From Verrucomicrobiales bacterium (GTDB lineage Bacteria > Verrucomicrobiota > Verrucomicrobiia > Verrucomicrobiales > DEV007): a stretch of DNA of 64,000 nt. This document shows positions 24,423 through 33,906 of this stretch, one piece after another. Positions within the stretch are counted from its first letter, which is position 1. Every line of letters starts with the position of its first letter. Position numbers and translations under genes: made by a program. Location of the stretch: positions 16,759-80,758 of the forward strand of contig DUBC01000014.1 of the NCBI GenBank assembly GCA_012960505.1, read 5' to 3'. The notes under the pieces were generated by a model. It was given only the letters and a program-made list of their open reading frames with translations. It was not told the DNA's origin and did no database searches.

Positions 24423-27400
24423 TCAGACTGCTCGGTTGACCCATTCTTCTGCAATGTCTTTTAGGTTGAGAGACCGGTCATCTTCTCGATCAAAATATTG
24501 CTTTTCAACAGATGCAATGGATTCATTTAATTGTAATTGAACGTTTTCGGGAAAATCTTTTTTTTCATTAATTTTACGCAATAGGCCAAGAACAGAAAAA
24601 GGTGTAATTTCATTTGGAACATTAAAGTCGGCAATCTTTTCCTTGTTTCCTGAACTTGTCAGGCTTCGTCGTTTAAGTTTCACGGCTATTGCTCCTAGAA
24701 TAAGGACTACAAGTAGAGCCAATCCAATCCATTTTGAATTTTTCTGACCGTACCTTTGTTCTAAGAGAATGGTTTGACTAGTAGCAACTAAATCAGCGTC
24801 ATCATAACGCTGAAAAAGCATTTCCTTAGTTTCGGTTGCTTGTTCTGGAAAACTAAACTCAAGAGCAGAGTCATTTGCGGCTGTTTGTGTTTTTGTGAAC
24901 GTGAGTATCCAGTTCCTTTCAGTGATGGGACTTCCCTGTTTAGATTCTGCATCTAACCTAGCTATGGAAATCTCTCCCCCAGATGAATCGGTTCGGGTAA
25001 AGTTATCTAGGCTTGGCTTAAGTAATTGGTCTAGTTCTGGAACCAGGCCATTGGAGGAGGCTTTAACTTCAACTTTGAGAAGGCCCTGATCAGCTTCTCT
25101 CTCATCGAGTATTTGAACGATTTTAAGGTTTTCGGTGGGACGAGGGTCACCAATCTTGGGCTTAGAATCGATTGGAATTTGAGCAGTGGCTATTGGAAGA
25201 ATCACATATCCTCCAGTATCTAGAAAATCCAGATCAATCTGCATCGAAGGTATCTTGTCAACTTCAGGAGTGCGTGCCTTAAGTAAAACATATGCGTATG
25301 GCGTGACGCGCCATCCTTCTTGCCCTGCCCCTCTCGAAGTGACTTTGCTGTCGTGGAATGTAACTGACATAACATCGAAGTGTTCTGAAAGTGTTGAGCG
25401 GGTAATGCCCTCGAATTTCTCGCGATAATTCTGAGTTGGTCGACCATAGTTATAGGCGTAGCTGGAATTATTTTGATTTGTAAGGTATTTGGAGAAGCCG
25501 CCAGATTCGCGTTCTATTTCTTTGGTATGGCGAATGTCAACGAAGACTCCGAACGGTGATTCATGCCCGACAGTGCTTGAACCGTCGATCCTTGCCACGA
25601 GCTGGATTTCGGTAGTCAGGTCATTATAGTAATTAAATAGCTTTTGTGCTTCGCTAGCCTTTTCATGTTCACCGGCTATTGATAGGCCATGACGAAGATA
25701 ACGCTGTTTGAGTTCTGGTTTCACTGAACTGATCCTCGCTGCGAGAGCATTTGCAAAGCGGGCTAAGTGCCGCTCTGCGGATTTGTTAGGTAAACCGGCA
25801 AGAGCAGTTTTGATTTGTTCAATTTGTCGAGGAGCGGGGAGTTGTGTTTCGCGAAGTGCACTCAGATCACTTGCACCTAAGGCAGCGTAGAACCAGTGCT
25901 CAAAGGCTTCGGTCGTTTCTTCTTCCTCATTGTCAGGTGAAGTCGAGATGTATAGTTCAGCAGCCTTTGAGAACATTTCATAACTGTTCTTTCGATCGAT
26001 AGTATAAGTGGAGCTCTTTTTCGATTCCTGTTGGAAGTTGATTTTATCGAGTGCCAGACAGGCTCTTCGTAGATGGAGGCGCCAATCTTCAGGATTAGCT
26101 TCAATTGTTTTCCCCAGAATATCATCTATGCCTTCATATCCTGCTATTACTTCGGCAAGGATTTCATCATCTTTGCGTTTTGTCTTCGCATCTTGCTGTG
26201 TTTTAGGATCGCGCCAGACTGTCGCTAGGTTGACTCGCATAGTATTAGCTAAAGCTGCAACAGTTTTCGGGCTCATGTCCTTAAAGGTTCCGAACACTTT
26301 GGTGATCGCGGTCATTTTATATACCTCGGCACGGCTATGAATTTTAGTAAAGGCTTCGGCGAGCTTGTCCTGGTTAATTTCACCTATCGGTAAGGATTGT
26401 AATTTACCCACCCAATTAGCCAATTCGGTCAGGCTGCGTTCTTGCTTTGAGCGAGTTAGGGGGATGGAATTTGCTCTTTGATTATATCCATACATATAAC
26501 CGTACCGATAAGTACGGTTGCGATTCGCATTGGGGTTATGATTATCGGCCCAGACACGCAAAAATTCTTCGGCCAGACGTTTTCCGGTTTCGGGATAATT
26601 AGCAGAAACTTTCTGGATGTAAGGAAACGCTTCTTCCGGTTCGTTCACTTTAAGATATAGCTGAGCATATAGAGTAGAAAACTGTGGTTGCAGGTCATCA
26701 TCAATTTGACGGATCCAGTTTTCATTTGGGCGCACTTTGAGGAGTTCTCCGGAGGCGATTGGTCCGGGCACATTACCCGGAGTGGCTGTAGAATTCACTT
26801 TAGAGTTTTCGTAATACATGTTGCCGTACTGATCCCATCGCATTCTCGGACTAATTGTTTTTGATGCGTCCCGCTGATAGCTGTAAGAGGCTTCGGAGAG
26901 CCAATTCAAAGCAAGTATATTTAATATCTCGGACCACTCGTTGAGTTTAATTTCACTGATTTCAAGTAACGATTCTGTTGCAGTTTTTTGTAGAGTGAGT
27001 CGCCGAAGACGCGCAGAGGACGAAGGTTCTGATCTGCCGCTTGAGGTGAGGGCCCCAATCGTTGCAAGCACTTCACGACCAAGTTTAGCGTCTCCAGTGA
27101 AGCTTTCACTTAGCCATTGTGCTCCTTTTTCCTCTTCAACTTTAGGGGCAAGATCTACTGCCCTTTCAAGGGCAGACTCTTTACTTGCTTGAATAGTTTT
27201 TGGATTGGCTAGAATTAATTGAGTGGCTTTCCAGGCCAAGCCAAGATGCCCTTCTTTGGGTTCTTTTGCATGAAGAGCTAAATGATAATTTGCAATAATA
27301 TCGAGTTCATTGGGATCATCCGAATCATCGATCTTTGGCAGGAATTTTCCTGCTTCGGCTGCTAGTCCAGCACTGATTAGCAGTCTGGCTGCTGTCATGC

Positions 27401-28148
27401 GTTTTTTACTGTCACTGGAGCCGCCAATTTTTTTTGTTCCCTTTTCCAGTAAGGTAACAACGGTATCAGGAAAGTGACCCCGGGAGAGCGCTGTTTTCAA
27501 TAAACGTCCTAGCTTGGGTATTGTAGTTTTTTCATTGAGATCAACTGGACAGGCATCCCCTAAATATAGTATGTCTGTAGGAGAGAGGAGATGCTTTTCG
27601 GCATATGCCATGTTCCGCGGTGGCGACACTTTTCCGGGCGTTACACTTGCAGATGGTATCGTTCTTGTGGGTCTAATGCGTGGCGGTAACGCGAGAGTAT
27701 CTAACAGACTCAGGTAAGCCTTATTTGCGTTTTCGGTTTTTTTAAATTGAGATGAAAAAAAGTCCGCTACTCCATTCCAATTGCTCTTAGTTAGATTTTC
27801 AGCTAGTGACTCAATTGCAATGTCTGCTGCGCTTTTTGGCTGATTTGCAGTTCCCTTGTCCTTTTTGTCTTGGTCAATATTTCCTAAGTTTCTTAGAAGT
27901 GATGATGGTCGCCGATCAATCAATACCTTAGGAAGTTTTGCAAGGATAAGGGCATCAACATCAACGGGGCGAGGTTCTGGTTTTGCCGCATCTGTGGATG
28001 CATTTTTGGATGGGATTTGGTTGATAGGACCACTCAGAGTTTTTTTATTTTCGGACGGCGGTATGACTTTAGTGCCTCGATTTTGAGCTACTAAAAGTGA
28101 ACCAATGGATAACTGCAACGCGATACTTGTGAGGAAGAGTCGTCTCAT
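24423..28148 (-). CDS. large secreted, membrane-anchored protein of unknown function
   Basis: A 1241-residue protein beginning with a signal peptide (MRRLFLTSIALQLSIGSLLV). A long helical, TPR/HEAT-like body makes up most of it (for example RHLARFANALAARI), with two tyrosine-rich low-complexity patches (about residues 545-570 and 900-920, YRYGYMYGYNQ and SSYAYNYGR). A beta-rich region follows, then one membrane helix (KWIGLALLVVLILGAIAVKL near residue 1150) and an approximately 70-residue cytoplasmic tail. I recognise no catalytic motif. It is the last gene of the MoxR/VWA operon, and its ATG follows directly on a TAA in an upstream open frame. It may be a periplasmic scaffold for the VWA proteins. 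Confidence 0.75.
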   Translation of the reverse strand: MRRLFLTSIALQLSIGSLLVAQNRGTKVIPPSENKKTLSGPINQIPSKNASTDAAKPEPRPVDVDALILAKLPKVLIDRRPSSLLRNLGNIDQDKKDKGTANQPKSAADIAIESLAENLTKSNWNGVADFFSSQFKKTENANKAYLSLLDTLALPPRIRPTRTIPSASVTPGKVSPPRNMAYAEKHLLSPTDILYLGDACPVDLNEKTTIPKLGRLLKTALSRGHFPDTVVTLLEKGTKKIGGSSDSKKRMTAARLLISAGLAAEAGKFLPKIDDSDDPNELDIIANYHLALHAKEPKEGHLGLAWKATQLILANPKTIQASKESALERAVDLAPKVEEEKGAQWLSESFTGDAKLGREVLATIGALTSSGRSEPSSSARLRRLTLQKTATESLLEISEIKLNEWSEILNILALNWLSEASYSYQRDASKTISPRMRWDQYGNMYYENSKVNSTATPGNVPGPIASGELLKVRPNENWIRQIDDDLQPQFSTLYAQLYLKVNEPEEAFPYIQKVSANYPETGKRLAEEFLRVWADNHNPNANRNRTYRYGYMYGYNQRANSIPLTRSKQERSLTELANWVGKLQSLPIGEINQDKLAEAFTKIHSRAEVYKMTAITKVFGTFKDMSPKTVAALANTMRVNLATVWRDPKTQQDAKTKRKDDEILAEVIAGYEGIDDILGKTIEANPEDWRLHLRRACLALDKINFQQESKKSSTYTIDRKNSYEMFSKAAELYISTSPDNEEEETTEAFEHWFYAALGASDLSALRETQLPAPRQIEQIKTALAGLPNKSAERHLARFANALAARISSVKPELKQRYLRHGLSIAGEHEKASEAQKLFNYYNDLTTEIQLVARIDGSSTVGHESPFGVFVDIRHTKEIERESGGFSKYLTNQNNSSYAYNYGRPTQNYREKFEGITRSTLSEHFDVMSVTFHDSKVTSRGAGQEGWRVTPYAYVLLKARTPEVDKIPSMQIDLDFLDTGGYVILPIATAQIPIDSKPKIGDPRPTENLKIVQILDEREADQGLLKVEVKASSNGLVPELDQLLKPSLDNFTRTDSSGGEISIARLDAESKQGSPITERNWILTFTKTQTAANDSALEFSFPEQATETKEMLFQRYDDADLVATSQTILLEQRYGQKNSKWIGLALLVVLILGAIAVKLKRRSLTSSGNKEKIADFNVPNEITPFSVLGLLRKINEKKDFPENVQLQLNESIASVEKQYFDREDDRSLNLKDIAEEWVNRAV

Positions 28149-28326
28149 TTAACCAAGTCGGGAGAACTGATGTGGTTTGTAATTTGTACGTTGGGCAAGT
28201 CCTTCAGGATCACGATCCGATCCCGTCCGGTGGAGGAGCTTGGCCCGCGCCGCGAGAGTCAGCAGGCTTTTTACCGGTTTTACTTTTTCCGGCCCGACCG
28301 GGCCTGGTTCCGCTTCCGCAGCCCCG
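28149..28326 (-). pseudogene. out-of-frame coding-like tail of the TPR gene
   Basis: In the +1 frame relative to the TPR gene, 59 sense codons run from NDGAAEAEPGPVGPEKVKP to a TAA that abuts the next ATG. The frame has G-first codons and GC-rich third positions, which looks coding, but there is no convincing start codon of its own. The stretch is richer in G and C than the surrounding DNA. It is best explained as the end of the TPR protein separated by a one-base shift, either real or a sequence error. Confidence 0.45.
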
Positions 28327-28914
28327 TCATTGGCTAGGCAGAGGCAAGCCCTGAAGTTCATCCAAATCGATCCGCGCAAGTTTTATTGAGGCTTCAAGAT
28401 TTTCGACTAATTGATCGGCCGATTGCTGCTTCCCTTCACTCTTTGCAAATTCGGCAGCTGCATAATAATTTTGGCGTGATGATTCAATGACCGGTTCCCA
28501 CACTTCACGAGAGTGCCCTTCGAGCCTCATCAGCCAAGTAATGTAATACTGGGCATTGGCTAGAGTTGATTTTGTATCAGCTGCCAGCTGTGGTTCCGTG
28601 TTTTCATCTAGTGCTGATAACATTGAAAGAAGATCCTTATAAGCTTCCGGGAGTTGTGAGCACTGCATCTGTGCTTTGGCTTTTTCCAAGCGTAACCTGT
28701 TGTTTGTAGAAATATTCTCCTTTGGCAATAAACTGATCGCTTCATCAAACTCGATTACAGCTTCAGCAAATTCTTTATTCATTAAGTGCTTCTCTGCAAA
28801 ACCAATGTGTGTGGCTGCCTGATCAATTTTAATGCTTTGTTGCCCAGGACCAAAATGATAAGCCGCTGCACCAAGTGGAACGAGTAGCCAAATAAAGATG
28901 AAGAACTTACGCAT
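28327..28914 (-). CDS. membrane-anchored TPR-like protein of the VWA operon, apparently truncated
   Basis: A 195-residue product with an N-terminal anchor (KFFIFIWLLVPLGAAAYHFG) and helical TPR-like repeats (FAEKHLMNKEFAEAVIEFDE, then KAKAQMQCSQLPEAYKDL). It ends at a TGA (28327-28329) after LQGLPLPSQ. Shifting by one base at this point opens a proline/glutamate-rich frame that runs to a TAA immediately before the next gene's ATG, so I think the gene originally continued to 28149. Its place matches the TPR partner (BatC/BatE-like) seen in other MoxR/VWA operons. Confidence 0.75.
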   Translation of the reverse strand: MRKFFIFIWLLVPLGAAAYHFGPGQQSIKIDQAATHIGFAEKHLMNKEFAEAVIEFDEAISLLPKENISTNNRLRLEKAKAQMQCSQLPEAYKDLLSMLSALDENTEPQLAADTKSTLANAQYYITWLMRLEGHSREVWEPVIESSRQNYYAAAEFAKSEGKQQSADQLVENLEASIKLARIDLDELQGLPLPSQ

Positions 28915-28964
28915 GATTAAAGGGACGTTTTATTATGTTAGTCTCTGGATCGACATGTTCAAGT

Positions 28965-31196
28965 CTAAACCTTTTTATTATGGAACAGCTTTAAAAGTGA
29001 GGGAAGTATAATGAGATCAGCAATGAGTGCTGTACTGAGTGTTGCGCAAGCAACTGCAGTGAAAGCGCGATACATAGGAAGTGAACTGAAAAGAACACTT
29101 CCCAGTCCGCAGAGCATGACAACCGTGGTAGCTATAAGGACCTGTCCTACACGCATAAAACTACATTCGAGGGCCTGATCGATATTGAGGCCATTTTTCC
29201 GTTCGGCCTGATAGCGGCTCAGGAAGTGGATTGCATCATCAGCAGCGATGCCGAGACAGATTGTGAAAGCACAAACAATTTCAAGAGATAGTGGTAATTC
29301 AAAGGCAGCAAGAACGGCAGCACATGCCAGCAGTGGAAATAGATTTGGAATCATGGCTATTAACCCAATCCGCAAAGAACGGTAGGCGATTGTTATCATG
29401 ATAAGGATGATAATGGCTGCGGCAGCGAGGCTACGGGCCAAATCATTAAGCATGCGATGGACATATCGCCCCCAACCGACAGCTCCTCCGGCCAATCCAA
29501 ACTTATAATCAGGATGTTTCTTACTCAGCTTCTGAAGTTTATTTTCTAATCTCTCATAGACGGGTGTGTATTGAGCGACCCCGAGGTCCTGTATCCGGGT
29601 AATGACGACTGCTTTTTTAAGGTCAGGACGGTAAAGAGGCTTAATTAAATCTGGAGGCGCTCGTTTCAAGAGCGGCATACGTAAAGAAAGATCTTTCCCA
29701 AGACCAGGCAGTGAGGAAAGTACCCCCCGTATCGATAAGGGTTGGCTTAAAAGTTTTTCCTCTTTAACCATTTCTTCAATGCTGGCAATGATAGGTACAG
29801 GGTCACTGTCATCGGATTCCCATTCGGCAACTATGCGGATGGCCTGTATTCCTCCTAGGCTTTTATCAGCCTCTATGAGTGCTGCTCCACTTTCGCTTTT
29901 GTCTGGCAGTTGATTGAGCAGATACATGTCCGGCTTAAGAGTCGAAGTTAGCCATCCAAAGAGAATTGTAAGAATAACAGAAACAGTTACCACCCACTTA
30001 GAGTGTTTAATGACAGATCTTATGAATTTCAGGAAAAATCCTTTTCCCGGGACCGAGTCTAATTGCAGAGATTTTTTGCCAGTTTCGATTTTGTGTTTGA
30101 ATGGTAACAGGCCAAGTAATGGTAATAAGAGAACCACAGCTATGAATGTGATCAGTGTGCCGACTGCACAGTCTCTTCCAAAATCACTAATCATGTTTGC
30201 TTCTGCAACGGTGAGGGAAGCAAATCCCGCGGCAGTCGTTAAAGCTGATAACATACATGGGAGTCCCAATTTACGCATTGAAGCAGCCATAGATTCTTTA
30301 GCACAAAACCCTTCGCTGAGCTCTCGACGAAACTGAAAAACAATGTGAGCGGCGTTAGTGAACCCAATCATGGTCAAGATGATGGGCATTATTACCATAG
30401 AGAGGCTATTGAGGCGTTCATTAGTGAAACCAAGCATTCCAATGGTCCAGAAGACGCCAACTGCGGGAGGCAAAGTGACTATTAGAGTCATCACTAAGCC
30501 GCGAAAAAATATAAGAGCAAGTATTACAGAAAGAACATAGCCTATGATTTGAAAGCGTAATTTTTCAGTTTTCATGGCATCACGACGGGCAATATCAATC
30601 GGAACTCTTCCGGTCAGTTTAACTTCCAGTTTTGAACCTTGTAGAGCCTTAGTGGCCTCAGCTCTAATGAGATTAAGAACATCACTAATCTTTTGATTTT
30701 TTGTCAGCTTTAAACTTAAAGGGACCAAAGAAGTTCGCGCGTCTGAAGACAATAAATTTCCCGCGACTATGGGATGATTTAGGGCCCTTTTCCGGCACGC
30801 CTTGCGTTTTGATTCAGAGTCATTTTTATCTGGAAACAAGGGCAACTTAAGTAGTCCAATTCCGTATGAAGGTATTTGATCAAAGCTGAATGCCCGAGAG
30901 ACGCTTGGAATTTTTCTTACCGCTTTTAATAGATTCTTATAAGATTGAGCAGTGCCCTTTTCAAACAAGTCACCATTGTCATCCCTATGAGTAATGAGTA
31001 TGAGAACCTCCGATCCGTCAGGCCCGAATTCACGGGTCACTTTTTTAGTAAATTCGTAATCAGTTTTTGTGCGGGAATTTTTAATATTACGATCTCCACG
31101 CTCAGATAAGTTTCCGTAAAAAGAAAAACCGCTGATAACTGCAAATAAAGCAATCGCTAACCATGGACGATGAACAGGGATTTCTGAAAATTTCAT
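28965..31196 (-). CDS. RND superfamily (MMPL-type) membrane exporter
   Basis: A 743-residue protein with the RND layout: one N-terminal helix, a large periplasmic loop (about residues 40-215), five helices (SVILALIFFRGLVMTLIV to VVLLLPLLGLL), then the same pattern repeated with a second loop and ITIAYRSLRIGLIAMIPNLF and GIAADDAIHFLSRY. The GLGIAADD-like DD pair in the second half is typical of MMPL and patched-like proteins. The substrate could be a lipid or hydrophobic compound. It overlaps the upstream VWA gene by 4 bp, so it belongs to the same operon, which is a less common partner for MoxR/VWA systems. Confidence 0.88.
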   Translation of the reverse strand: MKFSEIPVHRPWLAIALFAVISGFSFYGNLSERGDRNIKNSRTKTDYEFTKKVTREFGPDGSEVLILITHRDDNGDLFEKGTAQSYKNLLKAVRKIPSVSRAFSFDQIPSYGIGLLKLPLFPDKNDSESKRKACRKRALNHPIVAGNLLSSDARTSLVPLSLKLTKNQKISDVLNLIRAEATKALQGSKLEVKLTGRVPIDIARRDAMKTEKLRFQIIGYVLSVILALIFFRGLVMTLIVTLPPAVGVFWTIGMLGFTNERLNSLSMVIMPIILTMIGFTNAAHIVFQFRRELSEGFCAKESMAASMRKLGLPCMLSALTTAAGFASLTVAEANMISDFGRDCAVGTLITFIAVVLLLPLLGLLPFKHKIETGKKSLQLDSVPGKGFFLKFIRSVIKHSKWVVTVSVILTILFGWLTSTLKPDMYLLNQLPDKSESGAALIEADKSLGGIQAIRIVAEWESDDSDPVPIIASIEEMVKEEKLLSQPLSIRGVLSSLPGLGKDLSLRMPLLKRAPPDLIKPLYRPDLKKAVVITRIQDLGVAQYTPVYERLENKLQKLSKKHPDYKFGLAGGAVGWGRYVHRMLNDLARSLAAAAIIILIMITIAYRSLRIGLIAMIPNLFPLLACAAVLAAFELPLSLEIVCAFTICLGIAADDAIHFLSRYQAERKNGLNIDQALECSFMRVGQVLIATTVVMLCGLGSVLFSSLPMYRAFTAVACATLSTALIADLIILPSLLKLFHNKKV

Positions 31197-32176
31197 TTTT
31201 TAGTGTCCGAATTTGAGCGGATCCCGACACGCCATTGGGTACCAAAAGAATTTAATATCAAAGGGAGTGCAGTTAGGATCAGAGAAGATATTACTATCGC
31301 TATCAAAGCGTATTCTCGTCTGGTCATTTTTTCGATAGCACTTTTTTCCTCAACTGAAACAAGAGATGAAATCGTTTCGCTTGGGATATGCTTCACGTTT
31401 CCATCATGGTAAGTGCCATTCAGCCGTAACGCTATCTGCCTAAGAGTTGAAGCATCCTGTTTAGAGTTTTGGCCGTCCAAGAAGGTTCCCTTTATTGGGT
31501 TACCAACCCCAATAACTAATATTCCATTGACTGATCTTGGCATCTTTGGAATTCCTACAGAAGGAACAGTGTCACCGTCCGAAAGCAGAATAATCGTTGT
31601 GCTGTCTTGGCGCCATTGCCTAGAAATTTCGGCTGCAAGATTGAGCCCATCAAAGAGGTGAGTTTTACCGGCTTCAAATGCAGTATACATGTCCATGCCA
31701 TCAAGAAAATTTCGCACTACTTCTGCGTCCTTAGTATCCACAACTACCGGCTTTGCTCCATTATATACCGCAATCAGAGAAAGCCTCATTTGTTCGACTC
31801 TGACCCTCTTAAAGAACGATTCCATTAATTCAAAAACGCGTTCGCGCCTTCTCTTTACCCCGCCCTCACCGGCGTCTTTTATTTTCATGCTAGGAGACAC
31901 GTCGAGGACAATTACAATGTGCCGTATTTCATCAGGATCAACTGCCTTGGCTTTGTGAATCTTAGGCTGGATGGTTAGAAGAGTTGCAAGGCCCCAAATT
32001 CCTAAGGATACCGCCACACATCTTGTTGCCGGTGCTATTCGCGCCCATGATGAAGGAAGGGCCGAAGGACCAAAGGATAAGATCGCAATGTTTTTGATAC
32101 GGCGTGAATGTATCATCTCAGCTCCAATTGTAAGTACAAGAGCAGCCAGCGCTGAAATTTCCGGATTCACTACCAT
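31193..32176 (-). CDS. VWA-domain membrane protein (BatB-like)
   Basis: A 327-residue protein with membrane segments at the N-terminus and at the C-terminus (YALIAIVISSLILTALPLIL) flanking a von Willebrand factor A domain. The metal-ion-dependent adhesion site is intact: VVLDVSPSMKIKDAG gives DxSxS near residue 95, and ILLSDGDTVPS gives the later Asp. It overlaps the upstream VWA gene by 7 bp and the RND gene by 4 bp. The BatA/BatB proteins work with MoxR ATPases, probably in assembly or stress tolerance of envelope complexes. Confidence 0.85.
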   Translation of the reverse strand: MVVNPEISALAALVLTIGAEMIHSRRIKNIAILSFGPSALPSSWARIAPATRCVAVSLGIWGLATLLTIQPKIHKAKAVDPDEIRHIVIVLDVSPSMKIKDAGEGGVKRRRERVFELMESFFKRVRVEQMRLSLIAVYNGAKPVVVDTKDAEVVRNFLDGMDMYTAFEAGKTHLFDGLNLAAEISRQWRQDSTTIILLSDGDTVPSVGIPKMPRSVNGILVIGVGNPIKGTFLDGQNSKQDASTLRQIALRLNGTYHDGNVKHIPSETISSLVSVEEKSAIEKMTRREYALIAIVISSLILTALPLILNSFGTQWRVGIRSNSDTKK

Positions 32177-33090
32177 GGTGTATAACGTAAACCGAAGAGA
32201 CTCAGTAAAAACATTAAGGCTATAGAGGTTCCTGTCATCACATAGGGTTTAAAATTGTCCATCGACTCGGCACCTATCCTCTCGATTTTAGTTTTCTGCA
32301 TTTTGTCAATTCGAGTAAATATTGCTTTGAGGGCCGATGGGTCACCGGCTGCAAAGACTTCACCTCCGGTCCGATTAGTTATGGTTAATAACTGTGCTGG
32401 AGGCGATCCAGGAGCAATGTGAATGGCATATGTAGAAATATTATTAGCTATAAGTTTATTGGCTATCTCAATGTCTTTGCCTCCTCCAAGGTCAGCACTG
32501 TAACCGTCTGATAAAAGAATAATGAGGCGATCACCTTCTTCGCGTTCCACTAACAATTTGGAGCATTCTTCAAGGGCTAGACCGATTTTAGTTCCTCCTC
32601 TGAACCAGATAGGCAGGCGTGTCGGGCCTAAAAAGTCGGTTGCATATCCGAAGGCCGACGGGTCAGAAGTTAGATGGATCCAGTGCAAGAAATGATCACC
32701 AAAAACAGTTAATCCGAAAGCATCTTCTTCACGATAGTTAATAAATTCATTGATTGCTTCCATGGCTGCCTCGTAACGGTTCCCATCGCCAAAAGGCGCC
32801 GTCATGCTGCCGGACACATCAAGAGCAAATTGAATATTGGTTAATTTTTTTTTAGTTTTTGGATCAGAGAGTTGTTGAGGTCCTGCCAGTAGAAGTACCG
32901 CAATTGCTAACAACAAGGCTGGTAATGAGGCAGTCATTTTAAGTATGTATTCCCATAGTCGATTTCGGGTCATTAGCGATTCATCTACGGGAATCACGAC
33001 CTGATGGCCATTGCCATTTTTGCGCCAGATCCAAAACAGTAACGCGGCCGGAATCGCAAGCAATATGAGGACTGGGGAGTGGGCAAACAT
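32170..33090 (-). CDS. VWA-domain membrane protein (BatA-like)
   Basis: A 306-residue protein with the BatA plan: two N-terminal helices (PVLILLAIPAALLFWIW, then PALLLAIAVLLLAG), a VWA domain with a full MIDAS (FALDVSGSMTAPFG, GGTKIGLALEEC and ILLSDGYSADLGG) and a C-terminal helix (SIALMFLLSLFGLR). It is paired with the next VWA gene, overlapping by 7 bp. Gene order after MoxR and DUF58 matches aerotolerance (Bat) operons known from Bacteroides and Leptospira. Confidence 0.88.
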   Translation of the reverse strand: MFAHSPVLILLAIPAALLFWIWRKNGNGHQVVIPVDESLMTRNRLWEYILKMTASLPALLLAIAVLLLAGPQQLSDPKTKKKLTNIQFALDVSGSMTAPFGDGNRYEAAMEAINEFINYREEDAFGLTVFGDHFLHWIHLTSDPSAFGYATDFLGPTRLPIWFRGGTKIGLALEECSKLLVEREEGDRLIILLSDGYSADLGGGKDIEIANKLIANNISTYAIHIAPGSPPAQLLTITNRTGGEVFAAGDPSALKAIFTRIDKMQKTKIERIGAESMDNFKPYVMTGTSIALMFLLSLFGLRYTPW

Positions 33091-33112
33091 TTAATAGATA
33101 TTTTTCTATAAT

Positions 33113-33904
33113 TCAGTCAATTTTTGGTTCGCGGTAAGGCTTGAGAAGAGCATCTAAATCAGAAGGCTCTTCTGGATTTGGACAATGGAACCAAGACTCA
33201 AGTTTTTCAAACAGCGGTGCCGCTTCTGGGTGCGCTTTAATTTTAGATAGTGCCGTGCTAGGCGATTCATTCGTGAGATTCATCCGTTGTCTCCAAAAAA
33301 TAATAAGTGTTCTTTCTAGCCTTGCTTGACCTTCCTTTCCAAGTTTTCCTTTTCTGGCAGCTTCTACCAGAGGTCGTAAAATTTCTGCTGGGCTGAGCAG
33401 CTCAGGACTAGAAGACTCCATCAAGTTCAATTTTTTACGAGCACCAAATATTAGTAATAAGAATCCTATTAACCAGAAAGCAGCTCCGAAAATCAATAGA
33501 TGTTTGTATTTTATGAAACGAGGCAATTTTCCATCGTCTGGTGGGTTAGGCTTCATCCGTTCTGGTGCTAAGGATGATTTGAACGTTACCGGCAGAGTAG
33601 GCGGATCAGTCATTGGTTTTTTATCCTTGCCTTGTAAATAATCGCCTAGGTCAAAGGATCCTGCTTCTAGCCCATAATATTCAAAATCGTATCGGAAAGA
33701 GTTACCATGCGGATAAACTGATGTGATACGTAAGACAATAGCTGATTCTTTGTTCAGAGGCTTGGGTTCTACTTCAGGACCTGGAATGACGTAATCTTTT
33801 ATTTGTATCTTGATACCAAGAGGTGCGGCTTCCTGCTTCAGCTCATTGGCTATGAGGTAGGGAAGGGTAAAAGATAAGATGCCAATAAATAGTGATCTTT
33901 TCAT
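33113..33904 (-). CDS. BatD-like single-pass membrane protein
   Basis: A 263-residue protein with a signal peptide (SLFIGILSFTLPYLIANEL), a periplasmic beta-rich region (about residues 25-140), one membrane helix (LLIFGAAFWLIGFLLLIFGA near residues 137-156) and a helical cytoplasmic domain with many charged residues (ILRPLVEAARKGKLGKEGQ). The architecture resembles BatD or DUF4381-type proteins that sit between DUF58 and VWA genes in Bat operons, though it is shorter than most BatD. It starts 2 bp after the DUF58 stop. No enzymatic motif. Confidence 0.6.
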   Translation of the reverse strand: MKRSLFIGILSFTLPYLIANELKQEAAPLGIKIQIKDYVIPGPEVEPKPLNKESAIVLRITSVYPHGNSFRYDFEYYGLEAGSFDLGDYLQGKDKKPMTDPPTLPVTFKSSLAPERMKPNPPDDGKLPRFIKYKHLLIFGAAFWLIGFLLLIFGARKKLNLMESSSPELLSPAEILRPLVEAARKGKLGKEGQARLERTLIIFWRQRMNLTNESPSTALSKIKAHPEAAPLFEKLESWFHCPNPEEPSDLDALLKPYREPKID

Positions 33905-33906
33905 GG

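Noticed and set aside
28210-28329. Second selenocysteine site: the TGA ending the TPR gene, followed in frame by RGC (a U-x-x-C pattern)
   Set aside because: The same-frame continuation is a low-complexity Gly/Arg/Lys stretch that stops after 38 codons. The +1 frame has the better coding pattern and ends exactly at the next gene's start, so frameshift is the better explanation.
28149-28379. Free-standing 76-residue minus-strand ORF between the TPR and large genes
   Set aside because: No plausible start codon; its upstream part overlaps the TPR gene's own coding sequence. I treat it as an out-of-frame tail instead.
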